Shown: positions 22,635-35,600 of the stretch, piece by piece
Position numbering within the stretch: the first letter of the stretch is position 1
Layout of the letters: each line of letters begins with the position of its first letter
Notes under the pieces: generated by a model
The model's input: the letters and a program-made list of their open reading frames with translations, nothing else
What the model was told of the DNA's origin: nothing
The model's database searches: none
From: Liolophura sinensis
Lineage: Eukaryota; Mollusca; Polyplacophora; Chitonida; Chitonidae
Direction of reading: 5' to 3'
Length of the DNA: 64,000 nucleotides
NCBI RefSeq assembly: GCF_032854445.1
Contig: NC_088303.1
Span: 17,367,501 to 17,431,500, forward strand
Position numbers and translations under genes: made by a program

Positions 22635-22960
22635 TAGCTGTCTCCTCGCTGTAACTCCTCCTTGACCTTTGACATTTGCAAGGCGTCTCGATGACGTTAT
22701 GGCGAAAGGAACCGCGTCTTTCCCAAGTCGAATCTTGTAAGTCTCTTTCAGCTTCCCAAGCTCAGAAAGTAACTTGGATAACGTTCCCTGTATTTGTCAC
22801 CTGAGTTTTCACTGTCCATCGTATTCACACGCTTAAGTAATTCAAGCAGGAAGGCCTAACAAAGGCTCCCCGAGAGCTGGTACAATATACAAAGCCTGCG
22901 TGGCTGAATGTTTTGACGTGTGCAGTTTTGCAGTGAAATTCCCTAATGCGGAACACCGGT

Positions 22961-23306
22961 CTAGATGGCTCATTTGTTGGAGCGTCCGCTTTGGGGCGGC
23001 AGATTCAGCGGTAAATACTGGGCTGGTCACACATAGTGTCTTAAAAGAGGACGTTGTAGCTTCTTCGCTTGGCCTTCATCATTAAGGGGATAGTGCAACG
23101 ACTGGCTGACCCGTATCAGTATAATGGCTCCGGTGTGGTGGCTTACTTGCCTGCGGTAAGTCGTCTCAGTGAAGCAGCACTAGATAAAAGAGCGGTAGAA
23201 ATCCGTCTTGGAACAAGGAGGCACATTACATGCACTCTAAGTAATCCTTCGTTTTAATACGACTGATAAATTGTTGAGTACGACGTTAAATCCCAAGCAC
23301 TCACAG
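22961..23306 (+). repeat. SINE-B, near full length
   Basis: Head TAGATGGCTCATTTGTTGGA then GCGTCC; body GGGGATAGTGCAACGACTGG and AGCAGCACTAGATAAAAGAG; tail TAAATTGTTGAGTACGACGT then CAAGCACTCACA. Confidence 0.85.
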
Positions 23307-24850
23307 ACTCCTAATACGGAAAGTTGTTCTCCATCAGTACCAAACAACTTCTCCCGTGTATTGTTAAGTTTCACTTTAAGTTTTACGAGTAGCAAGGTTT
23401 TGTCCTGGGATTAAGATAGAAGCGCTATTGTTCTCGCTCAGTCAAACTTCAGAATTATGCCCTCGCTTAGCTTGATCACACGGTCCGAGACTTCACGAGA
23501 TTAACTCACCAACCACAGAATTTTAAAGAAGATATCGCTTAATCTTTGCCGTAGAACCGTCAAAATACGCCGTTAACATAAGTTAATAACCAGGTTCCGG
23601 TCAGTATAGTACATATTTATACATATTAGTTTAAGTATCATGAATCTGACAGGTATTTACCGCCGACATTAATTCTTCATTTATTGTGGTATGATCGAGA
23701 GTGTCGTCTTGCTGAATGTTGGCTTCATCTGGCCGAGGGGTAATTTCTCAGTATTGTTCAAACAAACATCAGTCCACCACAAGCCTGAACAGCTTTGACT
23801 TTTATCATCGTGATTTCGGAAAGTGTGCCCATAGTAAATATGTGCTTGTATTACGCAATTTGCTGCATATTTTCTGTTGTTGAAAACGTCTAAAAAGTAG
23901 AATTTGAAATTTCCCATCGTCTTTTTAGTTTTCGCTTTAGGCCTTTAAAGTTTAAAAGAAGATTCAGATTTTGTTTGGCTTAGGCATTGAACTCTTGTAG
24001 CATTTTCATTACACTGTTGTGCATATACCATTGACGTGAAAAAATAAACCGCTATGAAAATCACACTCAACTGCAATGCTGTCGGGTCTGTTCGTCCGAT
24101 CAATTGATCAAGACGACTTGTCCACAATTCACTCATCATGCTCAGTGACTAAAATCAGGTAGATTGCGGATTGTAATTGTCATGTATATAATTTTACGTC
24201 TATGAGCCGTGTTCCTTTTCCTCAATGGCATCAAAAAAAACTATAAAAAAAGAAAGGTTTTATTTACACTGAATAGTCATTTCTGGGCATGTTTTTTGTT
24301 TATAATTTCTTCGTTATAATTTTTTTCGTTTAAAATTTGAACCGTTGGAAGAAGTCGGCTGTTTTCTTGTAATTTTTAATTCCAGAGTGCAATCCTGCAC
24401 AGGCAGATGTTCAATAATAGAACGATTTAAATTGCATGTTTATTGCATTCATTTACAACAGTATGGCATATAAAATGAGAACCAAGCGGTAATATTAAAT
24501 TAAATCCCGTATTATTATGGAGTTTATAGCGCAGTTCTATGAATAATTCATTGTCAGTAGGTGTGTTTGGCGGAGATTGGTTCTATTCCATTTTGAAAGA
24601 GCATGTGAACTTAGCAGGCTACTTACGTATATATTTAAGGGAAGAGAATGAAAGAGGTACCATTCAGGTCCGATTAAGATATTATTGATTTTCATGTGAG
24701 TGGTGAAGGAAAATTTTGAACACATTAGATCTGAGCTTAAATGCTAACTTAACATTTTATCCCTCTCTGTTATTGTAAACTACCTTTACAAAACATTTTT
24801 TTGGAAAAACGAAAAAACAAAAAATAACAACAACAACAGAGTTGATCACT
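23307..24850. other. Intergenic, nothing recognised
   Basis: AT-rich DNA with short A tracts. No gene, known repeat or conserved motif was identified on either strand. Confidence 0.4.
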
Positions 24851-24856
24851 TCTGGA

Positions 24857-25321
24857 CACAGACCCCCATTACAACTTCCGTTTTTCAGTAGGGACGATTG
24901 TAGTTCTGTGTATTTTAGGGTGTAAAGTCTTTTTTTGCTGCCAGCCTGTCGTTTTTGGTGTACAAGTGCATGCTTGGTATCAAAATAATGGAAATTGTCT
25001 AAGTTTTGGGCAGGTATGAGTTTTAATGGTGAAAGTTAAATATATTTTGACACTTTTGGCTTTTAAGTATTTTCTTAACACTGCTGTAAACAAGAAAATC
25101 TACTTGAAAATCCATAATTTTCTAAATGTTTGTCAATGGAAAATGTAAAATACTTTGTCATTGGAATTTTTCATTTTTCTTGCAGATATACATACCAGCT
25201 TTCCAAAACATTTGACCTGGTTAAGATATTTTGAAGGGTATGTGCACTACAGAGCTTTGAACTTGGTGCTTGAGGACGGACAAACAGACACATTTCCAAG
25301 ATAGGGGTACCCCAAGTTAAA
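24857..25321 (+). repeat. Left duplicated blocks (order A-B) beside the scaffold gap
   Basis: Block A (24857-25038, beginning ACACAGACCCCCATTACAAC) and block B (about 25041-25321, from ATATTTTGACACTTTTGGCT to GGGGTACCCCAAGTTAA) recur as B' at 25729-26010 and A' at about 26128-26310. Identity is very high, differing by single bases and 1-bp indels. Confidence 0.85.
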
Positions 25322-25521
25322 NNNNNNNNNNNNNNNNNNNNNNNNNNNNNNNNNNNNNNNNNNNNNNNNNNNNNNNNNNNNNNNNNNNNNNNNNNNNNNN
25401 NNNNNNNNNNNNNNNNNNNNNNNNNNNNNNNNNNNNNNNNNNNNNNNNNNNNNNNNNNNNNNNNNNNNNNNNNNNNNNNNNNNNNNNNNNNNNNNNNNNN
25501 NNNNNNNNNNNNNNNNNNNNN
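25322..25521. other. Assembly gap, 200 N
   Basis: Exactly 200 unknown bases, a placeholder length. Any frame crossing it is meaningless. Confidence 1.
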
Positions 25522-25728
25522 TCCATGGAAACTCTGCCTATGAGCATTTCTATATCAATTTGGATGCATATGTTTACTTTGATGGTGATCAAAATGTACT
25601 TTTCTGGAATTTTGAAACTCCGCTTTGCTACCCACCTGTATCACTTTAAGTCAAATTTTGCAACAAAGTTGCTAAAAGGTATGTCCTATATTTTGTAAGT
25701 GAATTGTCAGATAAATTACTGTCTTTTG

Positions 25729-26310
25729 ATATATATTTTGACACTTTTGGCTTTTAAGTATTTTCTTAACACTGCTGTAAACAAGAAAATCTACTTGAAA
25801 ATCCATAATTTTCTAAATGTTTGTCAGTGGAAAATGTAAAATACTTTGTCATTGGAATTTTCATTTTTCTTGCAGATATACATACCAGCTTTCCAAAACA
25901 TTTGACCTGGTTAAGATATTTTGAAGGGTATGTGCACTACAGAGCTTTGAACTTGGTGCTGAGGACGGACAAACAGACACATTTCCAAGATAGGGGTACC
26001 CCAAGTTAAATTCCTCCTACTCAAAAGTTTTTGCATGTATCAAGCTGTAACTTATGTGTGAGGTTTAGAATTAGTAAGCATTATGTGGTGCAAAAATTAT
26101 TGATTTTAAAAAAAGTTGGCTGGTGTGATAGAACACAGACCCCCATTACAACTTCCGTTTTTCAGTAGGGACGATTGTAGTTCTGTGTATTTTAGGTGTA
26201 AAGTCTTTTTTTGCTGCCAGCCTGCCGTTTTTGGTGTACAAGTGCATGCTTGGTATCAAAATGATGGAAATTGTCTAAGCTTTGGGCAGGTATGAGTTTT
26301 AATGGTGAAA
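25729..26310 (+). repeat. Right duplicated blocks (order B'-A')
   Basis: B' (25729-26010) and A' (about 26128-26310) are the partners of the blocks left of the gap, in swapped order and separated by about 120 bp absent on the left. Confidence 0.85.
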
Positions 26311-27125
26311 GTTTGAAATTCTGGGCGAGAGGACACAAGGAGACAGGTGGTGATGAGGCTGCGAGTGACGTCCCCTTGGCGTTGCTAGGCACCCCTCCCA
26401 GCTGCCGGCATGTAAAGGTCCAGATTTTGAAGGTCAACCTATGTCAAGATTTTTACAGCTTCTTTCTCTCAGGCTGGGCCAGGTATGCACCAAAGCTTAT
26501 TGGCCTCGGAATGTTTGGGACTGAGCTACAGCGCTAAACGTTAACATTGTGCTTATGGAAAACTAATGGGGGTCTGTGGCCTTCTAGAGGGAAGAAGCCA
26601 ACTGGCCGTCGTCAACCAGACAACTCGTACCCTGACCACATAGAACCATGGAGGTACATAGATATAACTCGTACCCTGACCATGGTCGAACTTAACTCAG
26701 ATGTCACCCTTGCTCAGCGGTACAATAGGGGGGGTGGCTTCTTGTTAAAAGAAATGTCGAAACCATTCTCTAATTTACTGGAGTAACCAAAACTCTTCAG
26801 ACACCTCAGTGGAATGAGGAAGCTATTCTGAATGACATGGACTTTTTATGCGCTATCTTCTTTCTATATGATCAGAACCCGTTCATCTGACGCTCACATT
26901 TAAAAAGTGTGAAAAGAATCATCGTAAATAAAATATTCTTCCACGCAACAAAACATATCGTTCAAAGGACATACAGATGTCTGCAGCAAGGTTTTTAGAA
27001 TTATGAACTCTAGGATTTATTTCACACATGAATTAAGACACAAAAATGCAATAAATGATATCAATTAAGTAATGCATAGGCCAAAGGCCCTCGGCAAATA
27101 TAAAACATGCAAACAATTTTTAACA

Positions 27126-27172
27126 TTTATTTGATTGTTTCTTCACGCCGTACTCAAGAATATTGCATTTAT
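27126..27172 (-). repeat. SINE-A 3' tail fragment
   Basis: TTTATTTGATTG, then CACGCCGTACTCAAGAATAT. Confidence 0.7.
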
Positions 27173-27311
27173 ATTTATAAAGTTAAACAAAATACTGTTT
27201 TGATTTAAGACAGTGTCTTTTATTGTCTATATTTTTAAGTCAAAACAGCTAATGGATAGGGAAAGTGTGTTAACAACCGGAGATCATGAGAACGACTTTT
27301 AAACTTGTCAC

Positions 27312-27410
27312 TATTTGATTGGTGTTTTCCGCTGTACGCAAGAATAATTCACTTACATGGCGGCGGCCAACATCATGGTGGGAGGAAACCGGTCACAGCC
27401 CGGGGGATAC
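27312..27410 (-). repeat. SINE-A 3' fragment
   Basis: TATTTGATTGGTGTTTTCCG through CATCATGGTGGGAGGAAACC to CAGCCCGGGGGA. The head and middle are missing. Confidence 0.8.
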
Positions 27411-29635
27411 CTATGTTTTTTAAGTCACAACGGGAGGAGCTGGGAAGACGGATAAACAACCCATGGGAGATCTTGGAGAAATCGCCGCAGTTACCTTGAG
27501 AATGTCTTCCTCAGGTTTTGGCTATTATGAACAAAGTGCTATCGTCATGATCAAAAGGAGAACAGAAGACATGAAACCGCATATGAAGTTTTGTGAGTAT
27601 CTTTGCTTGACCTTTATAAGCATGCACAAGAAAAGTATGCTTTCCATCATTACATTCCAGTGTATCGGACATACACTCAATTCGTTTCTGACGAAAAAGA
27701 AGATCTATTTCTTCTACTCCGCCAGTGATCAGTCAGCCCAAATTTGTGCAAGCGACATCATGCACGTGAGCTCTTCAAAAAAACACCCACACTATCTGGA
27801 AAGCTGAAATTACACAAATCCGACGAATACACTATCGCCGACATCGATTTAAAAATAGACAGTCTCCTATATAACATTTGCGACAAGAATGTCTTCACCC
27901 ACCCCGTTTGAAAGTAGAAAATCACGTTGTTTGTAGCTTTCGGCTATTTAGCGTATAATTTCACACAATTATCTGTTGGTATCCGGAGTCATACTTTTCC
28001 ATGTATGTGAAGAGGCTAACAACGGTGGGCGTTTTGACTATAACCTTGCGGGCATTTCGGCAACAGACATCAGATGTGTCGGATATGACATCGGCTCACT
28101 CCGGTAGACTACAATAGTTCCTGAAGCAGTGTAGAGATGTCTACAGACTTAATTTGTCGCCTTCTTGAGTTGTTATATTTCTGGCCGACATACATGTGCA
28201 CGTATGTCGGTCAGACATGAGGTAGGGACATACCAGCCGTGTTGTGACATTTCTGACTTCTATCTATAGCCTAGACTCGGGTTATGACTCTGTTAAGCGT
28301 AACTTTAGTACAGTAAGAACTAGTAAAATACTGACAAAATTTTAGAGCTTCGCACTGGAAAACAAATAGCAGGTTTTAACCCATCTACTTAAATGTATCT
28401 TCTGACACCATATATAACAATCTCAAAAAACAATTACCATAGGTCTACCTGAAACTGAGTATACATTTGGCCTACATAAGTACCATTCTTTTAAGTTCAC
28501 GAACATGCTAATTTCATGTACACCGTGCATCAGCATCGATCAGCGAAACTCCAAGAATGTGAAAATGACAAAATCACTGATGACAATTACTGAATAGGCC
28601 TATGTATATTCACTTGTTACAGTTGCCCGTAAGGTAAATTAATCAGTCTAGTCTAGCGGATATATCTGGGTATATAACCAGTATGTATATATGCATTACA
28701 AACTCGAGGTTATTCCGCCATTATTTCGTGACGTACCATGTAATAATAATTCGCATATAACGTAACCGAAAAATATACTTTAAGTTGCTGTATTTTCCCC
28801 CGTAATTATTCAATGAGATCGTGATTACTGGTACTATTTTACAGTTTATATATAGGCCTATATATAAATCTATATTATAAGTTTAGTTTGGCTCCATAAC
28901 ACAGGCATAACGCATGGAAATCCTGTAATACGACCACAATGGAACTCGTGCGTGATGGCGCAAATATATACAAACCTTTATGAAAGATATATCATGCATC
29001 CTTATGCTACAGTAACAGACATATGGAGAACAGTTTCCAAAAGATTAAACACCCAATTTCCAACCGGAATTTTGACATGAAAGCTATAGCTAGTTCCCAT
29101 GCACCTACATGTATGTATATGCCTATTTATGGAAATAGGCCAGTACGCAGGATCACTTCATTATACCGTAAACATGGACAATGAAATAAATAAACGGATG
29201 AAAAAAGTGTCCGTTTGTGTGCGAAATGTTTATGTTTAAAACTGTGTTAGTAGGGTATTCTCCGAGCCTCGGGAGGTGTGACGGCGAATGACCCATGTTA
29301 GCCAATGGCGTGCACGCTCCTCAACCGTCTGGTTAAATCATCCGAGACAAAAAGTAAATCTAAACTATTTATCCACACTTATCGCTTCATTTTGAGCAAA
29401 TTCATGTAATTATTTTAGCATTGTGTGTGATACAGATACTTTTTATCTCGCATAATCACTTAGCATGTTGATAAAGGATAACGGTTTTATAGTTGTATTA
29501 GTGCGCGGTAGATAAATAAACGATTGCGGGTGCGCGTGGTGGAGCATTCAGGTACTACAACAGTCAACAGACGAAAAGAAGCGGCTCATTCATAGTTGGC
29601 CTAGAACGTTTACGAGAGTATATACCAGGGTAGAT

Positions 29636-32600
29636 ATGTCAGCAACTAACAGAAACGAAAACGGTGTGGAGGAGAGGTACGTAAAGGCATGGATAAATGA
29701 GAAGACAATATTGTAACATGAAAAGCACTCACGTAGCGTGTTGTTGATGGTAAATCGCAACGTCATAGACCCGTGTTGATGTTCAGTGGCATTTCAGTTT
29801 CACAATACCAGTATGTATCGTAGCGGTACACAAATCTGGTGTCTAGACAGCCTGATCTACAGGATCTTGACAAGTGTAATACCATCATGGTACGTAAAGA
29901 CATGCCATATGTGGAATAGATACTGGTAATGTAGTTGTAATTGTAATAGTGCATTGACCCATCGAGTAATGTCTTCCTTAGCTCCCAAATTTTCTTAAAC
30001 ATTTTCCTAGTTGGTTGATGCATCCGGGAATGCCAGATATAAAAAATAATGGAGTGACTATAACTAGTTTGTGTGTGAATAATGACCAATAGCAGTGTTA
30101 TATCCACGGCTGCTGAAAAGTACCTAAAATAATGAACTTATTCCCCCATCAGGGATGTTGTTTTGAGAGTCATTAGTATTATCACAGCAGACTACGGGTA
30201 CTTGGTAAGCTGAATCGGCATATCAGGAGTCTATCGAGTTCACGCACATATGTACAAGACAGGGTTGAAGCTCTTGCAAACTAAGGCAGCTAGAAAGCTT
30301 TTACGTAAAAACAGGCCTTATGGAAAACTTGAAGACAACCTGCACAAAAGGGCGACGGTTCAAATGACAGTAGAACAAGTTTTCTTCTGTGACAGTGCAG
30401 TGCATGTGAACCTCATAAATGTTTAATGAGCACATGTACACCGATAATGAGAGACTCAAGGATGAGCTACATGGAAGGTCCAACTGACTGAAAAACGCAT
30501 CGTTTTCCTCTGTGACGTTGCTGTGCGTGTGTACTTCATATATGTTTTATGAGCACACATACACCGATAATGAGAGATCCGAGGACAAACTACATGGAAG
30601 GTCCAATTGACTGAGAAACGCATTGTTTTCCTCTGTGACGTTGCAGTGTGTGTGTACTTCATATATGTTTAATGAGCACACATACACCGATAATTGCGAC
30701 GCAGTGAAGGAAAGAACAAATGAGTTCACTGCTTTGGACCGTCTTGATACAGACGGGAAAGAGTTTTTTGCGTTCTCCATTGCCCCTGTATCAGCGTGCA
30801 ACATTTCTTACAAGTGTAGCTGACGATACAATGTTTACTCAAGTGGTGGTAACTGACGAGTTTTCATGATGAAAAACAAGTTACTGTGAGCCTGAACAAA
30901 TACGAGAAAGACAGGAAATAATCCTGTTAATCTACAAACAGTAGTTTTTAGGCCATCACTAAAAATATGTTTGTTGAGCTAAATCTGAATGACCCTCCAA
31001 AAAAGGACCGTGCTCTAAAATGTTTTGTTGGGATTTTGGTATAAGTTGTTGTTGACTTTTTTGTTTGTGTTATTTGCTCTCATTGTTTGTGCAAACTTTC
31101 TTTCAAGCATAAGAACAACAAATTTTGAATGAATTTTAGTTGTTTCTGGATCCTTCTTCATAAATATAAGACCTGCACCCGCTTACATTAGTTTCGATAC
31201 AAAACGATTGATTAACTAATTTCTAAAACGGAAGTGATGTATGCAGTGCTTACATGGCTTGTAGTAGGCAGTGTAACAGCAACATAGTACCCTAATCTCA
31301 GCATACATTGTCCACGCACACTTGTTGATTAAGTATTCAGCATGGGATGTAGTCTGAATTTGTTTGTGTATTTCAGGCCAACGAGGAAGGATATAGAGGA
31401 AACAGCTAGCTTTCTAAAGAAGCAGACTTCGGATCGTCCAAAATTAGCAATCATCTGTGGCTCAGGTTTGGGGGGTTTGGCTGACATTGTTGAGGACAGA
31501 ATTAACATTCCGTATAAGGACGTGCCTGGATTCCCAGTCAGCACAGGTCTGTATGGCTGACAGCACCTAAACCAGGCGTTACAATTTTTTCTTCCAGTCC
31601 AACTTTCATGTTTGTCCAGCAGTTTTTTTTCTCAGACCGAGGTGGTTAGCATGCCAGCATGGCTGAGTAACCTGGGAGCCTCTCACGAATGCGATCACTG
31701 TGAGTTCAAGTCCACCTCATACTGGTTTCCTCTATGGCCATACATGGGAAGCTCTCCTAGCAACCTCCTGATGGTTGTGTGTTTCCCCCAGATTCTGCCC
31801 AGTTTCCTCCCATCATAATATTGGCTGCTGTCGTATAAGTGAAATATTCTTGGTCATGGTGTAAACACCAATCAAATAAATAAACAAATAATTTTCTATT
31901 CCTGTATGAAAATTTCTGTGTCTATACACACTTCTTTTCAAGTGTACAAGTGTCAAATTTACAATGGTTTCTGTCATATGAGGAACCATGTGACATCACC
32001 ATGCAGTACTCTCCTCACATCGTAAGGTAGCAAGGTCTGCTAATGTAATGCATGAAATTATCCTAATTCATAGTTTTGCATTGATGTTATAGCTGCTCTG
32101 AGCCAATCATCAGAGGACCTGTAATCTCACCGCAAAACTATAAATTGGTATTATTCCATGCAATGCGGCAGCAAACCTTTCAATTCTGACCCAAACCATG
32201 TCTACTTTGTGGCAAAAAAGACAAATAATCACTAGAGACATTCTCAACGACTGCAGGGGGTAAAAACAGTGATACTTGTGCCATTGCCATAGCATAAGCT
32301 ATCTGAAAACTGACACATCATTAGAAAGGTCACAAATGTGGCCCACAGTGGACGTTCACTTTTGTTTATACTGTGTGATCATTTGGACTAACGAGTCACC
32401 ACTTGTCGTGCGCATTCATACAGATCTACTGACAGGTGTGTCCAAGTCACGGCAGCGCTTGTCGTATATATGTACAGGTAATCAGATACAAGTACTGGAT
32501 TTTAATACATGGTAGAAATGCTGCATGTACATGTATTGTTTTACAGTGGCTGGTCATACAGGACAGTTGGTGTTTGGAAAACTCTCTGGCAAGTCTGTTG

Positions 32601-35600
32601 TGTTAATGCAGGGTCGAGCGCATGTTTACGAAGGAGTTCCTATATGGAAGGTGAGCTCTTTACCCCTGTGGATTATAAATAAGTGTGAGATTGCTCCGAC
32701 ACAAGAAAACATCAAAAATAGCTACCAGGAAGCTGAAGTCATCTGGTATTGATATTTATTCTTAGGTGATCCATGAGACAATGATTATACAAGAAAAATA
32801 AGGTTTGATTTTGATTTCCACAAAGGTTTACATGGTCTTTATGGTTTTTTTGAAAATGGCATGAACTGGAACAGATTACATATAGCCATAAGAGCATATC
32901 ATTTATGGGGAAATAAATTGAGGAAAATTCATGTGTACTGTAAGTGGTGTAAATGTCAGTTGACAGCATGTGTAGATACTGCCATGTCCTGTTTTAGTCT
33001 TTTGTTTACCTATATTTGCACTGAACCATTCATCGTGTGCATTTATTGCAGGTGGCTATTCCAATCCGTGTCTTACAAGTGTTCGGTGTAAAGACGATCT
33101 TTGTGACCAATGCTGCTGGAGGGATTAACCGTGATTTCAGCGTGGGCGACATCATGGTGATTTCCGATCATGTTAACATTGCAGGGTTCGCGGGTGCGAA
33201 CCCGCTCGTGGGATTGAATGATGATAGGTATGTTAGACAGGCCATGATATGGGACGCAACCAGAAACTGTCTCAAATGTTATAAAGACTTAGATTTTGTT
33301 GGAGCATCAGGTAGCTTTGTGTTTACTGTCTTATCTGGCTCAGTGGCTTGCTGTGTCACTCATGTCCATGCATGGGTACATGTATGTGTGATTTTCCTGC
33401 TTTCTAGCTTTGTAATGCACCGCGTGCACATTTAAAACACATTTAGGACATGAAAAATGTGTGTGTGTAATGGATGTACCATGTATATCAATCAGCCAGG
33501 TCTAACATGGGACAATTTGAACTGGACAGTTTGAGGGTAAACCGTGCCATTAACCTGGATTCTGCAGGTTTTAACCTAGATATCAAGAATAGACAAACTG
33601 TAGATCATTACCACAAAGCTGACTGATGAAGTGTCAATAGGCCTCTAAGCCATGGCATCACATGCTTATTTTGCTTTTTGCTTAATTTTAGGCTTCACAG
33701 AGGTTTTGTTGTTTTTTTAATTCAGATCAGTTATCAATTAATCTGCTTGAAATTCTTACCAAATAAATTGTTTCTGAGGATCTCTTAGTTAAACAGCCAG
33801 TGATTTATCATTGATTTAGAAAGTTCCACCAGGACAAAAACACAACCTTACCTCAACTGAGGTATAATTGTGTTGTGGTATTTGTGTTATGTTATATGAT
33901 ACAACATCATGAAGAATAATTGAGCACAGCATCTTCAACAAGCACAAATGTTTTTTCTTTACCCAAGTAATTTCCTGTTTTCATCAGTTGTATAAAAGGG
34001 CGCAGCACAATGTAGTAAAACTTGTATGACATGTATTTCTCTGCAGTTTTGGTCCACGCTTCCCAGCAATGTCCGATGCCTATGACCCTGACCTAATGCA
34101 GCTGGCCAAAAAAGTGGGTCATGAATTAGGCCTGGACTCCATCCTCCGCCAGGGAGTTTATTCCTTCCTGGTTGGGCCTTCCTTTGAGACCATTGCAGAA
34201 TGTCGTCTGTTGAAGACCCTTGGGGTTGATGCCACAGGTAATGCTGGGAGATTTGATTCATTATAACTGTCATTCTGCAGTGTTATGCAGATTAATTCAG
34301 TGAAATGCACAAACACTTTGAGACAGACATATATGGCAACATTGACAAAGAATATCAGGAATTAGGATAAAGTTTTCAGCGGATGTTTGTGATGTGAACG
34401 CGTGAGGTGTTTAATTTTTGATAGTGAGGTTTAGTAAAGTGGCTGTAAAATATTGAAACATAGGGAGTTTGGCATGAGTAAAGAGGGGCCTCCGTGGCTC
34501 AGTCGGTTAGCACGCTAGCGCAGCGTAATGACCCAGGAGTCTCTCACCAATGCGGTCGCTGTGAGTTCAAGTCCAGCTCATGCTGGCTTCCTCTCCGGCC
34601 ATACGTGGGAAGGTCTTCCAGCAACCTGCAGATGGTCGTGGGTTTCACCGGGGCTCTGCTCGGTTTCCTCCCACCATAATGCTGGCCGCCGTCGTATAAG
34701 TGAAATATTCTTGAGTACAGCGTAAAACACCAATCAAAGAAAGGCATGAGCAAAGAAAACAATATATTTGCTGAAAAGTAAACTTCAGTGTAGAAGAAAA
34801 CAGGTTAAAAAGCTAAAGAATGACAGTTAATATACATAAATATACATGTGGATGGTAATAAAACTCTTTGTTTATTTTCGTTAGTGTGTTGGTATTCTGT
34901 AAAAGTCATTCCCTGTCTGTCATCATATGTTTCCAGTTGACAAACTGGAGCTACTGTACCTTCTCAATAATTTCAGACACAAATTCAGAAAATATATACT
35001 ACAGTGCCTTGCAAGGGCCATTGTCGTACACTCTCTATGTGGGTTAGCTGAAAGTTGGGGTGACAGCCAAAAGTAAACGTTGTACACATCATTTTGGGGT
35101 GTATGTTTTTTTTTTTTTAATTTAATGCAAGAAAAATACTAAAATACTTTTAGAATGTTAAATGCAGTGAGAGGGAGAAATTTTGAACAGAAATTTGTAA
35201 ATATCAAACTTAGTGTTGAAGCGTTTGTAACCGGTAGTTATTTTACGAGATGGGTGAAATCTGCACAGTTTACATTCTCGTCCGGGAACAGGAAAATCAG
35301 GCCTTTGATCTCTTCAGTTGGATCTAACCACATGAACTTTTTTTTCTGAGCAAACATTGTTTCTGTACATTGTCTGTCAGATTAGCAATGCCTTTCACAG
35401 CAATACGTACTCTTCATAGATCAATATTCTCTTATGGTCGCCTGGTACATAACGATTGAGCTTTGGAGGCATTGAAAAGCGGCATTGAAAAGCAGCCTTG
35501 TTAATTCAATGATTAAATGACAGTCATCCATGTTCCATTCCTATATGGACCCCATACACAAGTGGAGAGGAAGATATCGCTAGATTCACGACAATCCTGC

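Larger units (their letters stand above)
21291..22960. other. Intergenic with a separated direct repeat
   Basis: Apart from the outlier 37-bp units and the direct-repeat pair listed separately (21732-21897 and 22489-22634), no gene or known element was recognised. Confidence 0.45.
26311..29635. other. Intergenic region upstream of PNP
   Basis: Contains two SINE-A tail fragments (27126-27172 and 27312-27410, both minus) and an 11-bp stem hairpin at 28183-28212. A 114-codon plus-strand frame at 27463-27807 has no recognised relatives or splice context and is probably chance. Confidence 0.4.

Noticed and set aside
25317-25592. 91-codon minus-strand frame
   Set aside because: Most of it is translated from the 200-N gap.
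26547-26786. 79-codon plus-strand frame beside the duplicated blocks
   Set aside because: It contains a short local repeat (TAACTCGTACCCTGACCA twice) and no recognised domain. It is likely part of the repeat-rich segment.
27463-27807. 114-codon plus-strand frame as a gene
   Set aside because: It follows a SINE tail directly, has no recognisable motif and has no clear splice or promoter context.
34485-34580. Genuine tRNA genes at the SINE heads (also 20480-20577, 51240-51307 and others)
   Set aside because: They have box-A and box-B-like sequence, but each is joined to the same SINE body and lacks a full cloverleaf. They are tRNA-derived promoters of retroposons.
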